The notes beneath the pieces are model-generated. The model made no database searches and was not told the DNA's origin. It was given only the letters and a program-made list of their open reading frames with translations. 64,000 nt of DNA, taken from contig CAWZYM010000272.1 of NCBI GenBank assembly GCA_963966185.1, forward strand, positions 936,001-1,000,000. Reading direction: 5' to 3'. Positions 50,208-63,094 of the stretch are shown piece after piece (within the stretch, counting starts at the first letter, position 1; every line of letters starts with the position of its first letter). Made by a program: the position numbers and the translations under genes. This DNA is from Rhabditoides inermis. Taxonomy: Eukaryota > Nematoda > Chromadorea > Rhabditida > Rhabditidae.

Positions 50208-50416
50208 GTCTCTCTGTCTCTCTGTCTCTCTGTCTCTCTGTCTCTCTGTCTCTCTGTCTCTCTGTCTCTCTGTCTCTCTGTCTCTCTGTCTCTCTGTCTC
50301 TCTGTCTCTCTGTCTCTCTGTCTCTCTGTCTCTCTGTCTCTCTGTCTCTCTGTCTCTCTGTCTCTCTGTCTCTCTGTCTCTCTGTCTCTCTGTCTCTCTG
50401 TCTCTCTGTCTCTCTG

Positions 50417-50461
<45 letters not shown>

Positions 50462-51414
50462 CTGTATCTCTTTTCTCTGTTTCGCTCTTTCTCTCGCTCG
50501 CTCGCTACTTCTTCATCTTGTTCCACTCTCTCTTTTCGTTTTCTCGTTTCTCGTTTCTACTTCCTCTATCTGCCTGTGTGTTGATGGTTGTTCACTAACA
50601 CTTATTACTATACTAGAACACTTGACTACATTCTGCTGTGCGAAGCAATTATCAGTCTAAACCACGCACAAATTCTTTGCTTCAAAAAAACTTTGTCTTT
50701 CCAGCTGCCTGACGCGATCGAGCAGATCGACATTGGCGGAGTGACGCTGCTGAGGTAGAGAGAGAGGTAGAGAGAGGTAGAGAGAGAGACAGAGAAAGGG
50801 AGAGAGAGAGAGGGAGAGAGAGGGAGAGGAGAGAGGGAGAGGAGAGAGGGAGAGGAGAGAGAAAGCGGGAGAGAGAGGGAGAGAGGGAGAGAGAGGGAGA
50901 GAGAGAGGAGAGAGAGAGCGAGAGAGGAGATAGAGAGCGAGAGAGAGAGGGGGAGAGGGATAGGGAGAGAGAGGGAGAGAGAGGGAGAGGGAGGGAGAGA
51001 GAGGGAGGGAGAGAGGAGACAGAGGAGAGAGAGAGAGGGAGAGAGATTTCCTCTCACAGGGCCGCCGCCAAGAACCACGCCCGTGTCACCACCCTCTCCG
51101 ATCCCAACGACTACGAGAAGATAGCCAACGAGGTTGGGGTAGCGAGGGTATTTTTTCAACCGTTGTTTTTAACGTCATTGAAATACCTCAAGATTTTCTA
51201 CCCTATCAACACACTACAGATGAAAAACCCTTCATGTTTACAAGTAGCCGTTGTGCGCTGATATGTAATTTTGTGGGACAGATCTCTGACATTGCTAAAC
51301 TTTTGCCGGTTTCTTTCGGAAAAAGCGCCCCTTGTTCAAAGAACCCGCTGATGCTTTTTCATCTGACAGCTAGCGCGTTGCTCGTCCCAAACTGAGAAGA
51401 AATGTTGAATATGA

Positions 51415-51487
<73 letters not shown>

Positions 51488-51966
51488 CATCGCTAGCGAT
51501 CCCTCGGGATGCGCGTCAGAGTCACGTAGGTCTCTCCCGAACACAAAACACAACATATCAGCCACGGGAATTCATCTACATGTTTTCGGGGTCTCAAGTC
51601 TCAAGAGGAAGTTGCATGTGATAGATTCTTCCTGATTGCTCCACTGTTTTGGCGAGAGTCCACTGGGGATAGAAAGGGGATGGTCGTGAATGAGCGAGTG
51701 GGGATTCATTCATTCTTTTATATCCTTTCTCTTTTGCAGCTCGACTCCGGTACGGTCACCGAGCAAACGAGAAAGCTTCTCGCTCTCAAGGTGAGACATG
51801 AGTGTTGTTGTAATTCTATTCGATTTTTGACGAGAAAACTCTACGTAACGGTGTAAATGCCAGAAACGTTCTGAAGAAATAGTTTAGGGACCCCAATCGA
51901 TAATTGTGGTTTCGAAATTTCGCTATCACGTTAGCATGATAATATTACTTCAGTTTTGTAGTTTCG

Positions 51967-52058
<92 letters not shown>

Positions 52059-53165
52059 ATGTTCCATGTTTACTTGATACGCGCGCCACAATTCCGCGCC
52101 AAGCGCGCGCACCGGGGCACGCGCTCTCAACGGGGCAACGTGACAGAGAGGGCGGCGAGATCAGAGGGAATGATGACGTCATTGACCACATTTAGTATTT
52201 TTTCGGGCATTAGCACAGTATCTTCAGCCACAAACAAAGTATTTCTGGAATCAGCTAATCGATTGCTATCAAACTGCATAGGTTAGAACGCTGAAAATAC
52301 TGTGCTTTGCACATTTCCATATTGGACAGGATTCCGCTTGGGTCACACAAATGTTTGTTGGGGGTCTCTAGAAATAGTTATCGCATTGTTGTGAGAGAAC
52401 TAGTTTCATGATGTTTAGAAATCGTACGATAATAACAAGATTCCACTAAACGAATGCATTCCGTTTACTATACTATGTAGGAGTATTGTTGATAATACAT
52501 GCTCCCAGAAGGTAATAAGAAAATACGTGTATTGCGTATAGTATTGCATACTCGGCACTGTATCTATTGCATGAATTGCATGTGCACTCTTTTAAGAGGG
52601 CAACCTTATCCAATTAGAGCAACACTGTGTATTTGTTGTTTTGCGTGTTTCTGGACCCGCCCCACTATATACTATATCTTTCTTCTCTCTCCTCCCTCCT
52701 CTCCCTCTTGTTTCTCTCTCTGTCTCTCTCTCTCTCTCACTCATTATCTTCCCACCTTTTGAGGTACAAGCACAAGACTATAACAATATGTATGGGTTGT
52801 ACTTCTTGGTTTCTCACACATATAAACACATGAAATAGTCACGTGAAAAAGCATAGATTTGGACTGATATGCTTGTGTTAAACTGCAAGACTGTGATAGT
52901 TTTGCTGCGAAACGCATATTAGTAAAAGTAATTGAAGCTCTTAAACCGTTATTTGTAAACGGTAAACTGTTATCAGAATAAGTTTCGAGCGGTTTCTGAA
53001 CATCAGTCGTTGGAATTTCAGGGTCTTGAATGGCAAACAAGCTTCTAATAGTCTACGATGGGTTTTTATTAACACCATCTGTCAGCTTAAACCTAATAGG
53101 AAGTGGGCCGAGTAAGCAATAAATCCAAAACACTGACACGAAATCCCCTCCTCTCTCTCTCTCTC

Positions 53166-53216
<51 letters not shown>

Positions 53217-56200
53217 GTTTGTCTCTGCGCCCTCCACCCTCACCTCTCTCGCCGCAGCGTCGCGCCGTCTGCGCCCTCCGCGACCAGAGACCCTGCAACT
53301 TTAGTGTCGCCTCGCTGCTGGCAATCCAAACGCGAGCTCTTTCCGATAGATTCCCTCTCCCCCTCCGACTTCCATTCCATTCTATTACGAGTATTGCCTG
53401 CCTACCGCCATGTCGAGGATTTCCTCGATGGCTTACAAGAAGCGCGACGGCTTCGACGAGTCGAAGTTGCGCTCCAAGTCACAGTCGCGCATTTACGACA
53501 AGATCAACGGACGCTACATGTTCAAGAACCACAAGGTTCGCTGCGAGTTCTTATCACCACTCTCTAGTTTCTGACCAACCCTGTTCACTGTTTACGGTCT
53601 GCAACTTTCACCTTTCCGCGGCGAGCGAGAGTGAATCAGTGAATGTCTCACCATAGTTTCATAGTAAATGCATTCGATGAGCCTGCTGTGGTCTATGAGA
53701 GTGAGTAATTCAAGGAAGTTTGCAAGCTGCAAAACGCGTGTTGTGAATAAGTGTAGTGATTCCAAGATATCTCGAATTGTTCGAGCCATTTCACGTAAAT
53801 ATAAGTAACATGATATGAGACATTGTAATTATTGAGAAATGACCAATGTCATGAAAAACTCGACCCTATGAAAAAAATCGGAAAATGTGGCAGATCTGAA
53901 AACTGAAATAAACAAATGTCTTGTATAACCACATAGTAATGTAAGCAAAGCTTTTTTTCGTAAAAATTTCAGCATTTGCACTGTAGTAGACGGCAGGTAT
54001 GATGTTCATGATAAAACAATAACATTGTTAAAAAATTGAGTGTTTGAATGACATTGAATGTTCGAAAAATACCCCCACTTCAAAGTGAGGCAAATTTCCT
54101 TTTTTGAACATCAGGTGGGGGGATATTCCTTTTTGTAGCATAAATGAAAAATGGGGGGGGGGAATGCACATTATGCACCTAACCGACCACACTCACTCTC
54201 TCTCTCTCTCTTCCCCTCAACCATGCCCTTCTAGGCATTCGAGCACACTTCGTCGTACGACGAGAGCATCTCCGGATACATGCGACGACAGTTCGCAGGC
54301 AACGGAGAGAGGTGCCTGCCACTGCGATACGGTGAGAGGAGATAGAGAGGGGGGAAAGAGAGGGGAGAGAGAGAGGGGAGATAGAGAGGGGGGAGAGAGA
54401 AGGGAAAGAGAGAGGGGGGGAGAGGGGGAGAGAGGGGAGAGAGAGAAGGGAGAGAGAGAGGGGAGAAAGAGAGAAGAGAGAGAGAGGGGGAGAGAGGGGA
54501 GAGAGGGGGGGAGAGAGGGGGGGAGAGAGAGAAGAGAGAGAGAGGGAGGGAAGAGAGAGAGGGGGGAGAAAGAGAGGGGAGAGAGAGAGGAGAAAGAGAG
54601 AGAGGGGGGGGGAGAGAAAGACGGTAGGAGATGCTGTATATAGACGCTATTATAATCGGTCCGTCACTGTTTCAGACATGGGTTTCTTTGGGTTTCACAA
54701 TGACTGACAATATGAGTATGGGGGGTGTTTGCACAGTGGCCGTGGTAGTACGGTCACACTTTTCACTGATATGACTGGGCGACACTAGACAGTAGTATAT
54801 ACTTGTATTCATGATTGTTAATGCTGTATGATGTAAACGTCGAATAATAACGTTTCCTTATCAAAGCAGGGCAATTTACAGCAAAGTTGATTCGATAACT
54901 GGGTCGACTTTATATAATGTTTTCCTATATTCACAAAACTCAATCACAATTGCAAAATCTGTCAGTTTTCTCGGTAGCCGTGTATACTTATATAGTATAT
55001 ACAAATCATTTTTTAAAGTTGTAACTCGTCTTTTCTGCAGGTACAAATCCGCACCAGAAACCGGCGGCCGAAATCTACTCGGTCGAGAGTGAAATGCCAG
55101 TCAAGGGTAGGATCACGCTTGCTTTTTTGTAAACAAAGTTTGTTTATTGTGAGTTTAGATGCAACTTGGAAAAATCAAACTTATCGTAAGTTACTGTAAG
55201 TAGTTTCCAACGCGCCTTTTTCGTTTTGTTCAACTGTCAGGGTAGTTTAGTTCATAGGTTTATTCTCAGGCGTTTATAAGTATTTTCTCTTGTATGTTAG
55301 AGAAGTTATTTTTGTTTTATACACATTTGCGTGAGAAAGATTTTCTCGTATTGCGTAGTTTTGCTACGACGTCCATTACCTCTATAGAAAACTTGATAGT
55401 TGGAAGTTGTGAGTGGAAGGTATCGAGAGAGAGGTATCAAAACAGGAGACAGACAGGTAGAGAGAGAGAGAGAGACTTGGCTGTTTTCAAAAATAAACGA
55501 AACATCCGGTAGTCGTAGCCGCACGGGTTTCAGTACTACGTTTTTCGAATGAGATTGACTTGATGACGGAAGTATATCAAAACGCTGACATGAAAGAGAT
55601 CAAGCATTTCCAGTAAATAGAAAACATACATCATACATGCAGCTCTCAAAAGTCTACGTAAAACTTGAATAAAAGTTCACACGTCTACGTAGTAAACACT
55701 TAATCACGCGATTTGATCAAATATCGAAGTTTCGCGCGCGCGCGGCATTTTCAAATGCGGTGATGTGCGCGCGGAGTGGTGGTGGAAGTGACTATTACTC
55801 AGACTGTATGCGGGATGACAAACCCTGACCGGCACTTGCAGTTCTGAACGGCTCGCCCGGCTACATCAACATCCTCGACGCGCTCAACGGATGGCAGCTG
55901 GTGAAGGAGCTGGCCACGGCCACCCATATGCCAGCAGCTGCCAGCTTCAAGCACGTCAGTCCGGCCGGTGGGTGGAGGAAGGGAAGGAGTGGGAGAGGGG
56001 GGGGATGGGGAAGAAGGACTTTCTTCATCACTGGATTACTGAGAAGAAAACGACTGACCACACTTCGTGTTGCAGGCGCGGCGATCGGCGTGCCGCTGAG
56101 CGACGCCGAGTCGCATGCGTGTATGGTGGCCGACCTGCCCATTCCGCACAAGGGCCCCAGCCTCGCCGCCGCCTACGCGAGAGCCAGGGGTGAGTCGTAT

Positions 56201-56943
56201 GTTCATTCGGAGTAGCGAACATGAGTATGACACGTGCACAACGAAATCAGTCATAAGAACCCGGAGATGGTCGTAGGTTTTCTGTGCCGAATGAAAGGTG
56301 CAGGTTCGAGTAGCGTTCAGTCTCTTTAGTACATCTACGAAACGCCTAGGCGTTTCATAAACGTTTCGAAAAGACTGAACGCACCTTTACTGTTCGGGAG
56401 TGCCGGCATGCCACCCTCAGGTTTTGGTTTCATGCGGCAGCGTTCACTTTTCCGGTACATGACAAGTATGTGGTTGAGATCTGTTAGACGGTTTTGTGTG
56501 GGATATTTATCCGCCCTAAATACTTAGTTTTTTATGCGTTTTATTTTATATAGAATAGTGCATTGCGTTTCAGTCTGACGTATGTGTTGCCGGTGAATAT
56601 TCCATTTGACCTCTAGCCCCCGTCGTTCTTCACTCATCCGTGAACACGCCTCATTGAGCCAATTTTGCCCACGCGAACATCCATTTGCGAGATGGATTCG
56701 AGTTTGCCTTTCCCACGTTGAACATTTGTTTCTAGATAGGGGTAACGAAAATGTCTGTTGCAAATGCGATCTTCGCACTTTGTGGCAGACTAATGGTAAC
56801 ATAAACTTGTAACATAACACTTTTTTTGCAAATGATTGACATCTACAAATATTTGGCTAGCAGCATTTAGTGGATGCACAATTAGCCAGATGGTATGTCG
56901 TCACGCGTTTTATGTCGCTCACGTCCTGACTAGACGAAGAGAG

Positions 56944-56987
<44 letters not shown>

Positions 56988-57544
56988 TCCTAACCACACT
57001 CCCTCTCCTCTTTCCTCCCTCTCTCGTCTCGTTTAGGTTTGAGTGATCGTAAAATGCAGTGAGGTGCTATCAGGGAAGCCTTCAGTAGGAGGAAGTGCGG
57101 GACAAATGTTGAAACGTGACTCTCCAAAACACCAAACCATACAACTTCCGATTTTTGAGAGCAGGATTGGATAATCTGCAGCGAGCGCATGCATCGACTG
57201 ACTCTAGCCATCGGTAATACGCCAGAAAGTCGATAAATCGATTAGAGCTTGTGCGGCGCTTCTGATTCATGAAATCGGCTTTGGCTTGCGTTCGATCTAT
57301 GTAGATAGTGATTGTCCTCACAAAGGTTATCGGCTCTTGTGGTTATGTGATTTGCCTCTCGTACTTTTTTCGACACCCGCTGTTGTGGTGGTTTAGTCTA
57401 GCAGAGGAGTGTCAAAGTCAGAATATGCAAATTTCGCTGCAGGAGCCGACCGAATGTCGTCGTTCGGTGATTTCATCGCGCTCAGCGAACGGTGCGACGA
57501 ACTCACAGCCAAGATCATCTCCAGAGAGGTACATCGATCAGCAT

Positions 57545-57608
<64 letters not shown>

Positions 57609-58633
57609 AGCTCATGTGGTGATGGCTGCCTCGCAGGTCTCGGACGGCGTGGTCGCCCCCGACTTCGACGCTGCCGCACTCACGATTCTCGCCAAGAAGA
57701 AGAACGGCAACTACACTGTCCTCAAGGCAAGAGTCACGCGTTTCTGATGTAATCGATTGATCGAAACATCGAAATCTATCGATATCAATACAAGCGTGCG
57801 AAGAAGAAAAGAGGAATACGTAGATTGTTTGCAGATCGATCCGAAGTTCGTTCCGACGGAGACCGAGGAGCGCACCGTGTTCGGACTCAAGCTGCGACAG
57901 GTGTGTATCACTGTTGGGTCGATTAGAGAAATGTTCGATTAAGGATAAATGATTAATCGTAAAGTTAATATCGAAGCCTTCGATTAACGATTGAATGTAT
58001 AATATTATTCTGGGAGATAGTTCGCCAGATTACGGTAGAAAATCGATCTACCCTGTAGTCGCATTCGATCTACCTTCTAGTCGTGAGGAGACCCAAGCGC
58101 GCGCTTTCGAACGATAATATCGATCAAAGAAGCCGGCATGAGAATCAAAGAGGCCGCGCGACACTCAACCTTTTGCCCGCGCTGTCTGGTCTCTCTCGCT
58201 CAAAACTGAGTTTCGCCAACTGACCCCGGCTGGCAATAACAGAAACTATTCTCCAGGCGGCTACTATATGTATGTAGCTCTCTTTTTTGCCTGCATCGAA
58301 AATCACTTGGAAACTGTGAGGTGCGACCCAAATCGCGTCCTTTCTGCCATCAGTTCGCGTCCTTTCTGCCATCAGTTTGTCCTATTGTCGAGTATTTCGA
58401 GCGTTGTCTATTCCGCTTTCCAGAAGCGCAACAACGCTGTCATCAACGCTGAAACGTTCGCCAACATTGTCGGCGCGCACACCAACGTGAGTTACCTTTC
58501 TAACATTTTTTTCAATTTTTTTTTCCAGATGCCCAAGTCTGCGGTCGATGATCTGATCGTCGCTACGATTGCACTCAAGTATGCGCAGTCAAACTCGGTG
58601 TGCTTCGCTCATCGAGGACAGGTGAACTCCTTT

Positions 58634-58677
<44 letters not shown>

Positions 58678-59135
58678 CCTCCCCCCTCTCTCTCCCTCTC
58701 TCCCCCCCCCTCTCTCAACCCCCTTCTCCTCGTCAGGTTGTGGGCATGGGCGCGGGCCAGCAGTCTCGTATCCACTGTACTCGACTCGCCGGAGACAAAG
58801 CTGCCAACTGGTTGGTCTTTTTTTTTAAACGCGTGCGATTTTAAAATTATTCGAAGTACTTTTCTAAAGTCGCCAGCAAAGAGGCGCTGGCTACAATTGA
58901 AAAAGTAGCCGACGCTTGCTGTAATTGTGTATATTATGAATGATGGTTGATAATTTATCGAACTGCGACAAAAATATACATACAAAACTATAAAAAAATA
59001 CGATAGTGAACGTTAGTGGCGGGTGAAGATCGGTTTGGTGCACGCGACGCCACAGCTTTTGCGGACCTAAGAATGGGTTGAAAGTTAGAGAAAGAGAGAG
59101 AGAGAGCGAGATAGATAAATAGATAGATCGAGAGA

Positions 59136-59181
<46 letters not shown>

Positions 59182-62100
59182 AAAGAGAGTGACCTTTCTC
59201 CAGTACAGCGCAGTGTTCCTCTGCCGACAGCCGCCGGCGCCTCCGTCGTGTATCCTCGCCAGCGCTTCACAGTCCGACTTGCCATAGCACTTCACTCGGA
59301 ACCGCGAACCAAGCGTCTATACAGCGTCATCTTATATATAACACATGCCGACTTTTCGGACAAAGCGACAGCGCGACCACTTATATCTGCGGACTCGCAC
59401 CCACCCGGATGCACTGTGCCGAGCACTCGTAGTCCTCGGCGCACCGTATCCACGCGTCCTCTTCTTCCTCGTCCTCCATCTTACCCGGCTGGTAGCACTG
59501 CTGAAACACACACACTCATGTCACATCTCACAGGGACAAGCAGTATCACACAAAGTACAGACGACAACACGCAGAACAACGCTGAACAACGAACAACGCT
59601 TCAGCATGTTTTTAGTTAGTGTAATGGCAACTCTCGCACTTTTTTTTGGTGAAAATTTGATGCAACAAGTTTGGCAACAGCTCACCCGGAACTGGTATAT
59701 GTTGAGGCGGAAGTAGCCGCAGCCGATTCTCTCGTTCTGGTCGATCGAACAGCCCTGCGAGTGTTAAAAAAACGTTCGATTTGTTTTCGTGAGTATAAAA
59801 AAATAGGTGTGAGGTACTTCAGGTACTTGAATATAAGAACTAATACGTATCAAGATTAGTTTTTTTTCATTCCAAGTCCCAATACAATAAAACAGCTCAC
59901 CTTGGGTACGCATCCCGAGTCCGCGTCGCACATTGCGAGTAGGCACGCGTTCTCAGAATCCACTGAAACAGGAGTGGACATCAGTGGACATCATTCACTC
60001 GCATGTTCACTGCTCCACGATCTCCAACTGTAGGATTGTGTGTGCTACCGGATCACTCATCATGCTAACATTGTTTGTTTAAACGAAGATCATGAGCAAA
60101 TCACCAAACATCGTTCACTAAACACACGTTCACTCAACATGTCCATGTGCAATTTGACTTTCTGAGTTTTGTGGAACGGCTCTTTGGTTTGGCCAATATG
60201 ATATGCGCACAGCTATTTTTGGCCGCGAAACTTTATCAGCCTTCCATCACTCGCTTATCTGAATCTGGCTTCGACGAAAATTGGCGCAAGATCTGGTGGC
60301 TGTCCGAAAATGCTTTCCATGACAACAGGACAAGTAGGAATTTGGACTATCGCACCGCGATAAGAAATCGAAGAGTTATCGAAGTTGCTGCACGTGTTTC
60401 GCCGCTCAACTCAGCTGATAGCGCTATACGAATGTGATTTTTGAAGCACAACGGCGGTTCATGGCCAAACACCAGCATTACTTCAGCAATCATGGGACAT
60501 GGGAGTCATAAAGTACAAGAAATCGATAAACATGCTAGTCACTCACCTTTATCAAACATGAGTAGAGCGTCGAGTGCTAGAACATTGAGCAGCAACAACA
60601 GCAGCAACAGCAGGAGCGGGTCCCGCGCGGAAAGCGTGCGGCCTACGGTAGCGCGGAGCAGCGACATGGTGTGGGTGCGGTGTGGATGGTGCTCATCAAG
60701 TGAAGGTTGGATGAAGCCACGCCCCTGGAGGAGGAGGAGGAGGAGGAGGAGGAGAAGTTAGAGGATGTGATGAGAGAGCACCCGGTACGCGGGACGCACA
60801 CGCTATCCAGCATACGCGAACACACTGCAAACGGACTGCATCAAGAGCGACCGATATGGAAACAATTGCGACACTCGGAGGTCAATTTGCCGTCTGACAC
60901 CGCGAAATCGAATCAAATGGCAATGTCACAGGACGTCACAGGACGAGAGAGAGAGATGAGAAACGAGAATTAGCTATTGGGCATTTGGTGCGTTGGTGTG
61001 GTTGATTTATTGAGATGCGCCTCACTTGATTAGGGTGAGTGAATTTGGAGTAGTGCAGCGCGTCTATTATAGACTATAGTCGCACGTTGTTCACATGAGT
61101 TTGGCACACACACATATCAGCTGCCAACAATACAACATTATACCGCCTCGAAAGCGTGCCGAATCAAACAACAAGCGTTGACCATATATTGATGTGCGAG
61201 AGTGAGAGCAACGCCGGAGTCGCACTGATAGTGCGATCGGTTATTGACAAAGCGCTATGATTACACTGATAACATGAGTAAAGGGAGCGAGACGCGCCAT
61301 TTTTGGTGGACGGCGACGGATTGGCCAATGTCCGCACTAGCAGAAGCGCTTATCAGTTGCGGAGAGAGAGAGTGGTACAATTTGAACGATGCTAGTGACT
61401 ACACTTCGTACTTTCAAAAACAACAAGCAAGGCTAGTCAACAATAGGAAGCCGGAGAGACGCGCTTCTTTTGATTTATGCCGGTTTTAGCGAGGAAAAGC
61501 CTGCAGTCAGCGAAATATGACGAAGACGTGACGTTTTCGCGGGATCGAGAGCAGAGTGGTTTTGCACACTCACGTGAAGTGACGCACTTTTGAGATTTGT
61601 GAGCGGTGACGTCGGGGAGAAAAAGAGAGAGAGAAAAACGGCGTTAGAAGGTTTGACGCGTACTTTCTCGAATACTCGTACGTGCAGAGCATATGACGTG
61701 TCTGAATTCTTCAAATTGATAAGCGATGATAAACATGAAGACGGCTTCATGACCGATCCGTGAGCCAGCGCGTGTGTAAACGTAGATTTGTTGCCATTTT
61801 TTCTCCAGCTATTCCCGGTTGATGTATCGGAAGAATCGGAATTCACGATATCTTAGTTGGCTTGGAACATAACGTGTGAGCGAAACACGAACAAAACACT
61901 AATGATGATGATAATGCCGTCTATTTTCAGGTGGCTTCGTCAGAACCCCAAGGTGCTCGCTCTTCCGTGGAAGGCAACTGTGAAGAGGGCCGAGCGGTCG
62001 AATGGTATGCTCTCTCTCTCTCTCCCCTTCCCCCCTCTCTCTCTATCTCTCGCTCTCTATATCTCTCTCTCTTTCTCTCTCCCTACCATATGTTCCTCAC

Positions 62101-63052
62101 ACACGTAGCAAAGTCGGCATACTGTTTTCTAACCAAGAATAAGTTATTTGATTCCTAGTCCTACTATCTCTATGTGACAGGCATCGACGTGTTGTGCTCG
62201 GGTGTGCTGGGCCGGGAGGTGTCGGTCGACCAATGGAACGAGTACTTCTCCGAGCCAGTCCAGCCATTCACACAGGTACTACGCCATAATGCATGTTCTC
62301 ACTATGCCATACAAAAGCGCCATTTTCGAGCAGCAAAAGTTGAATCCAAGCGATCTACACATTTAACGCAGGCTAATACGCATTTGGTGCTCACTCGTCT
62401 GAAGCAATTGGTGATAGGGCACAAAACCGCTCGATGTGGATTCGATGAGAGCTAGTCGTTCGCGGTCACATTGTAACGATGCGTCGAGTTGTGTGTTGTG
62501 TTGCAGGAGGAGCGTGCGGCGTGGCTGGCGCGGCAGTCGGGCGTCGTCATGTCGTCCGACGCCTTCCTCCCCTTCAGAGACAACGTCGACTGCGCCAAGC
62601 AGGTCAGCGCATCTCCACTCGTCTCTCTCTTTTCTCTCTCCAGCTTTTTTCATCTCTCTGTATTAGAGATGATCCGGTTAACCGTCATTTCGGTTATTTT
62701 TCCGGTTTTCGGTTAATTAACCGGTTCGGTTAACCGGTTAACCGGAAACCGTTTTGATTTCGGTTAACCGGTTAAACCGAACCGAAAAACCGTGAAGAGT
62801 TTAACCGGACCATCTCTACTCTGTATCCTTGGTAGCGATGAAGCCACTGTTAGTAGCAGTGTCTGTCACACGTAGACGCCAATTGTGTTTCGAGTAACGC
62901 TGCGAGATGGTTCAGACAGTTGGTGAGTGAATCGTCGGTGCGCTCACTACCGTACTGTTTGATGCGCACGTTTGCAGTGCGGCGTCTCTTACATCGCTCA
63001 TCCCGGCGGTTCGGTGCGCGACGAGGACATTATCGGCGAGTGGCCTCCCTCT

Positions 63053-63094
<42 letters not shown>

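Noticed and set aside
56281..56400. tRNA-like GGTTCGA string
   Set aside because: No cloverleaf arms or B-box spacing around it; it is part of the hairpin.
61244..61489. 81-codon frame upstream of the lysozyme gene
   Set aside because: Begins at a TTG, has no ATG near the start, no domain and no splice context.
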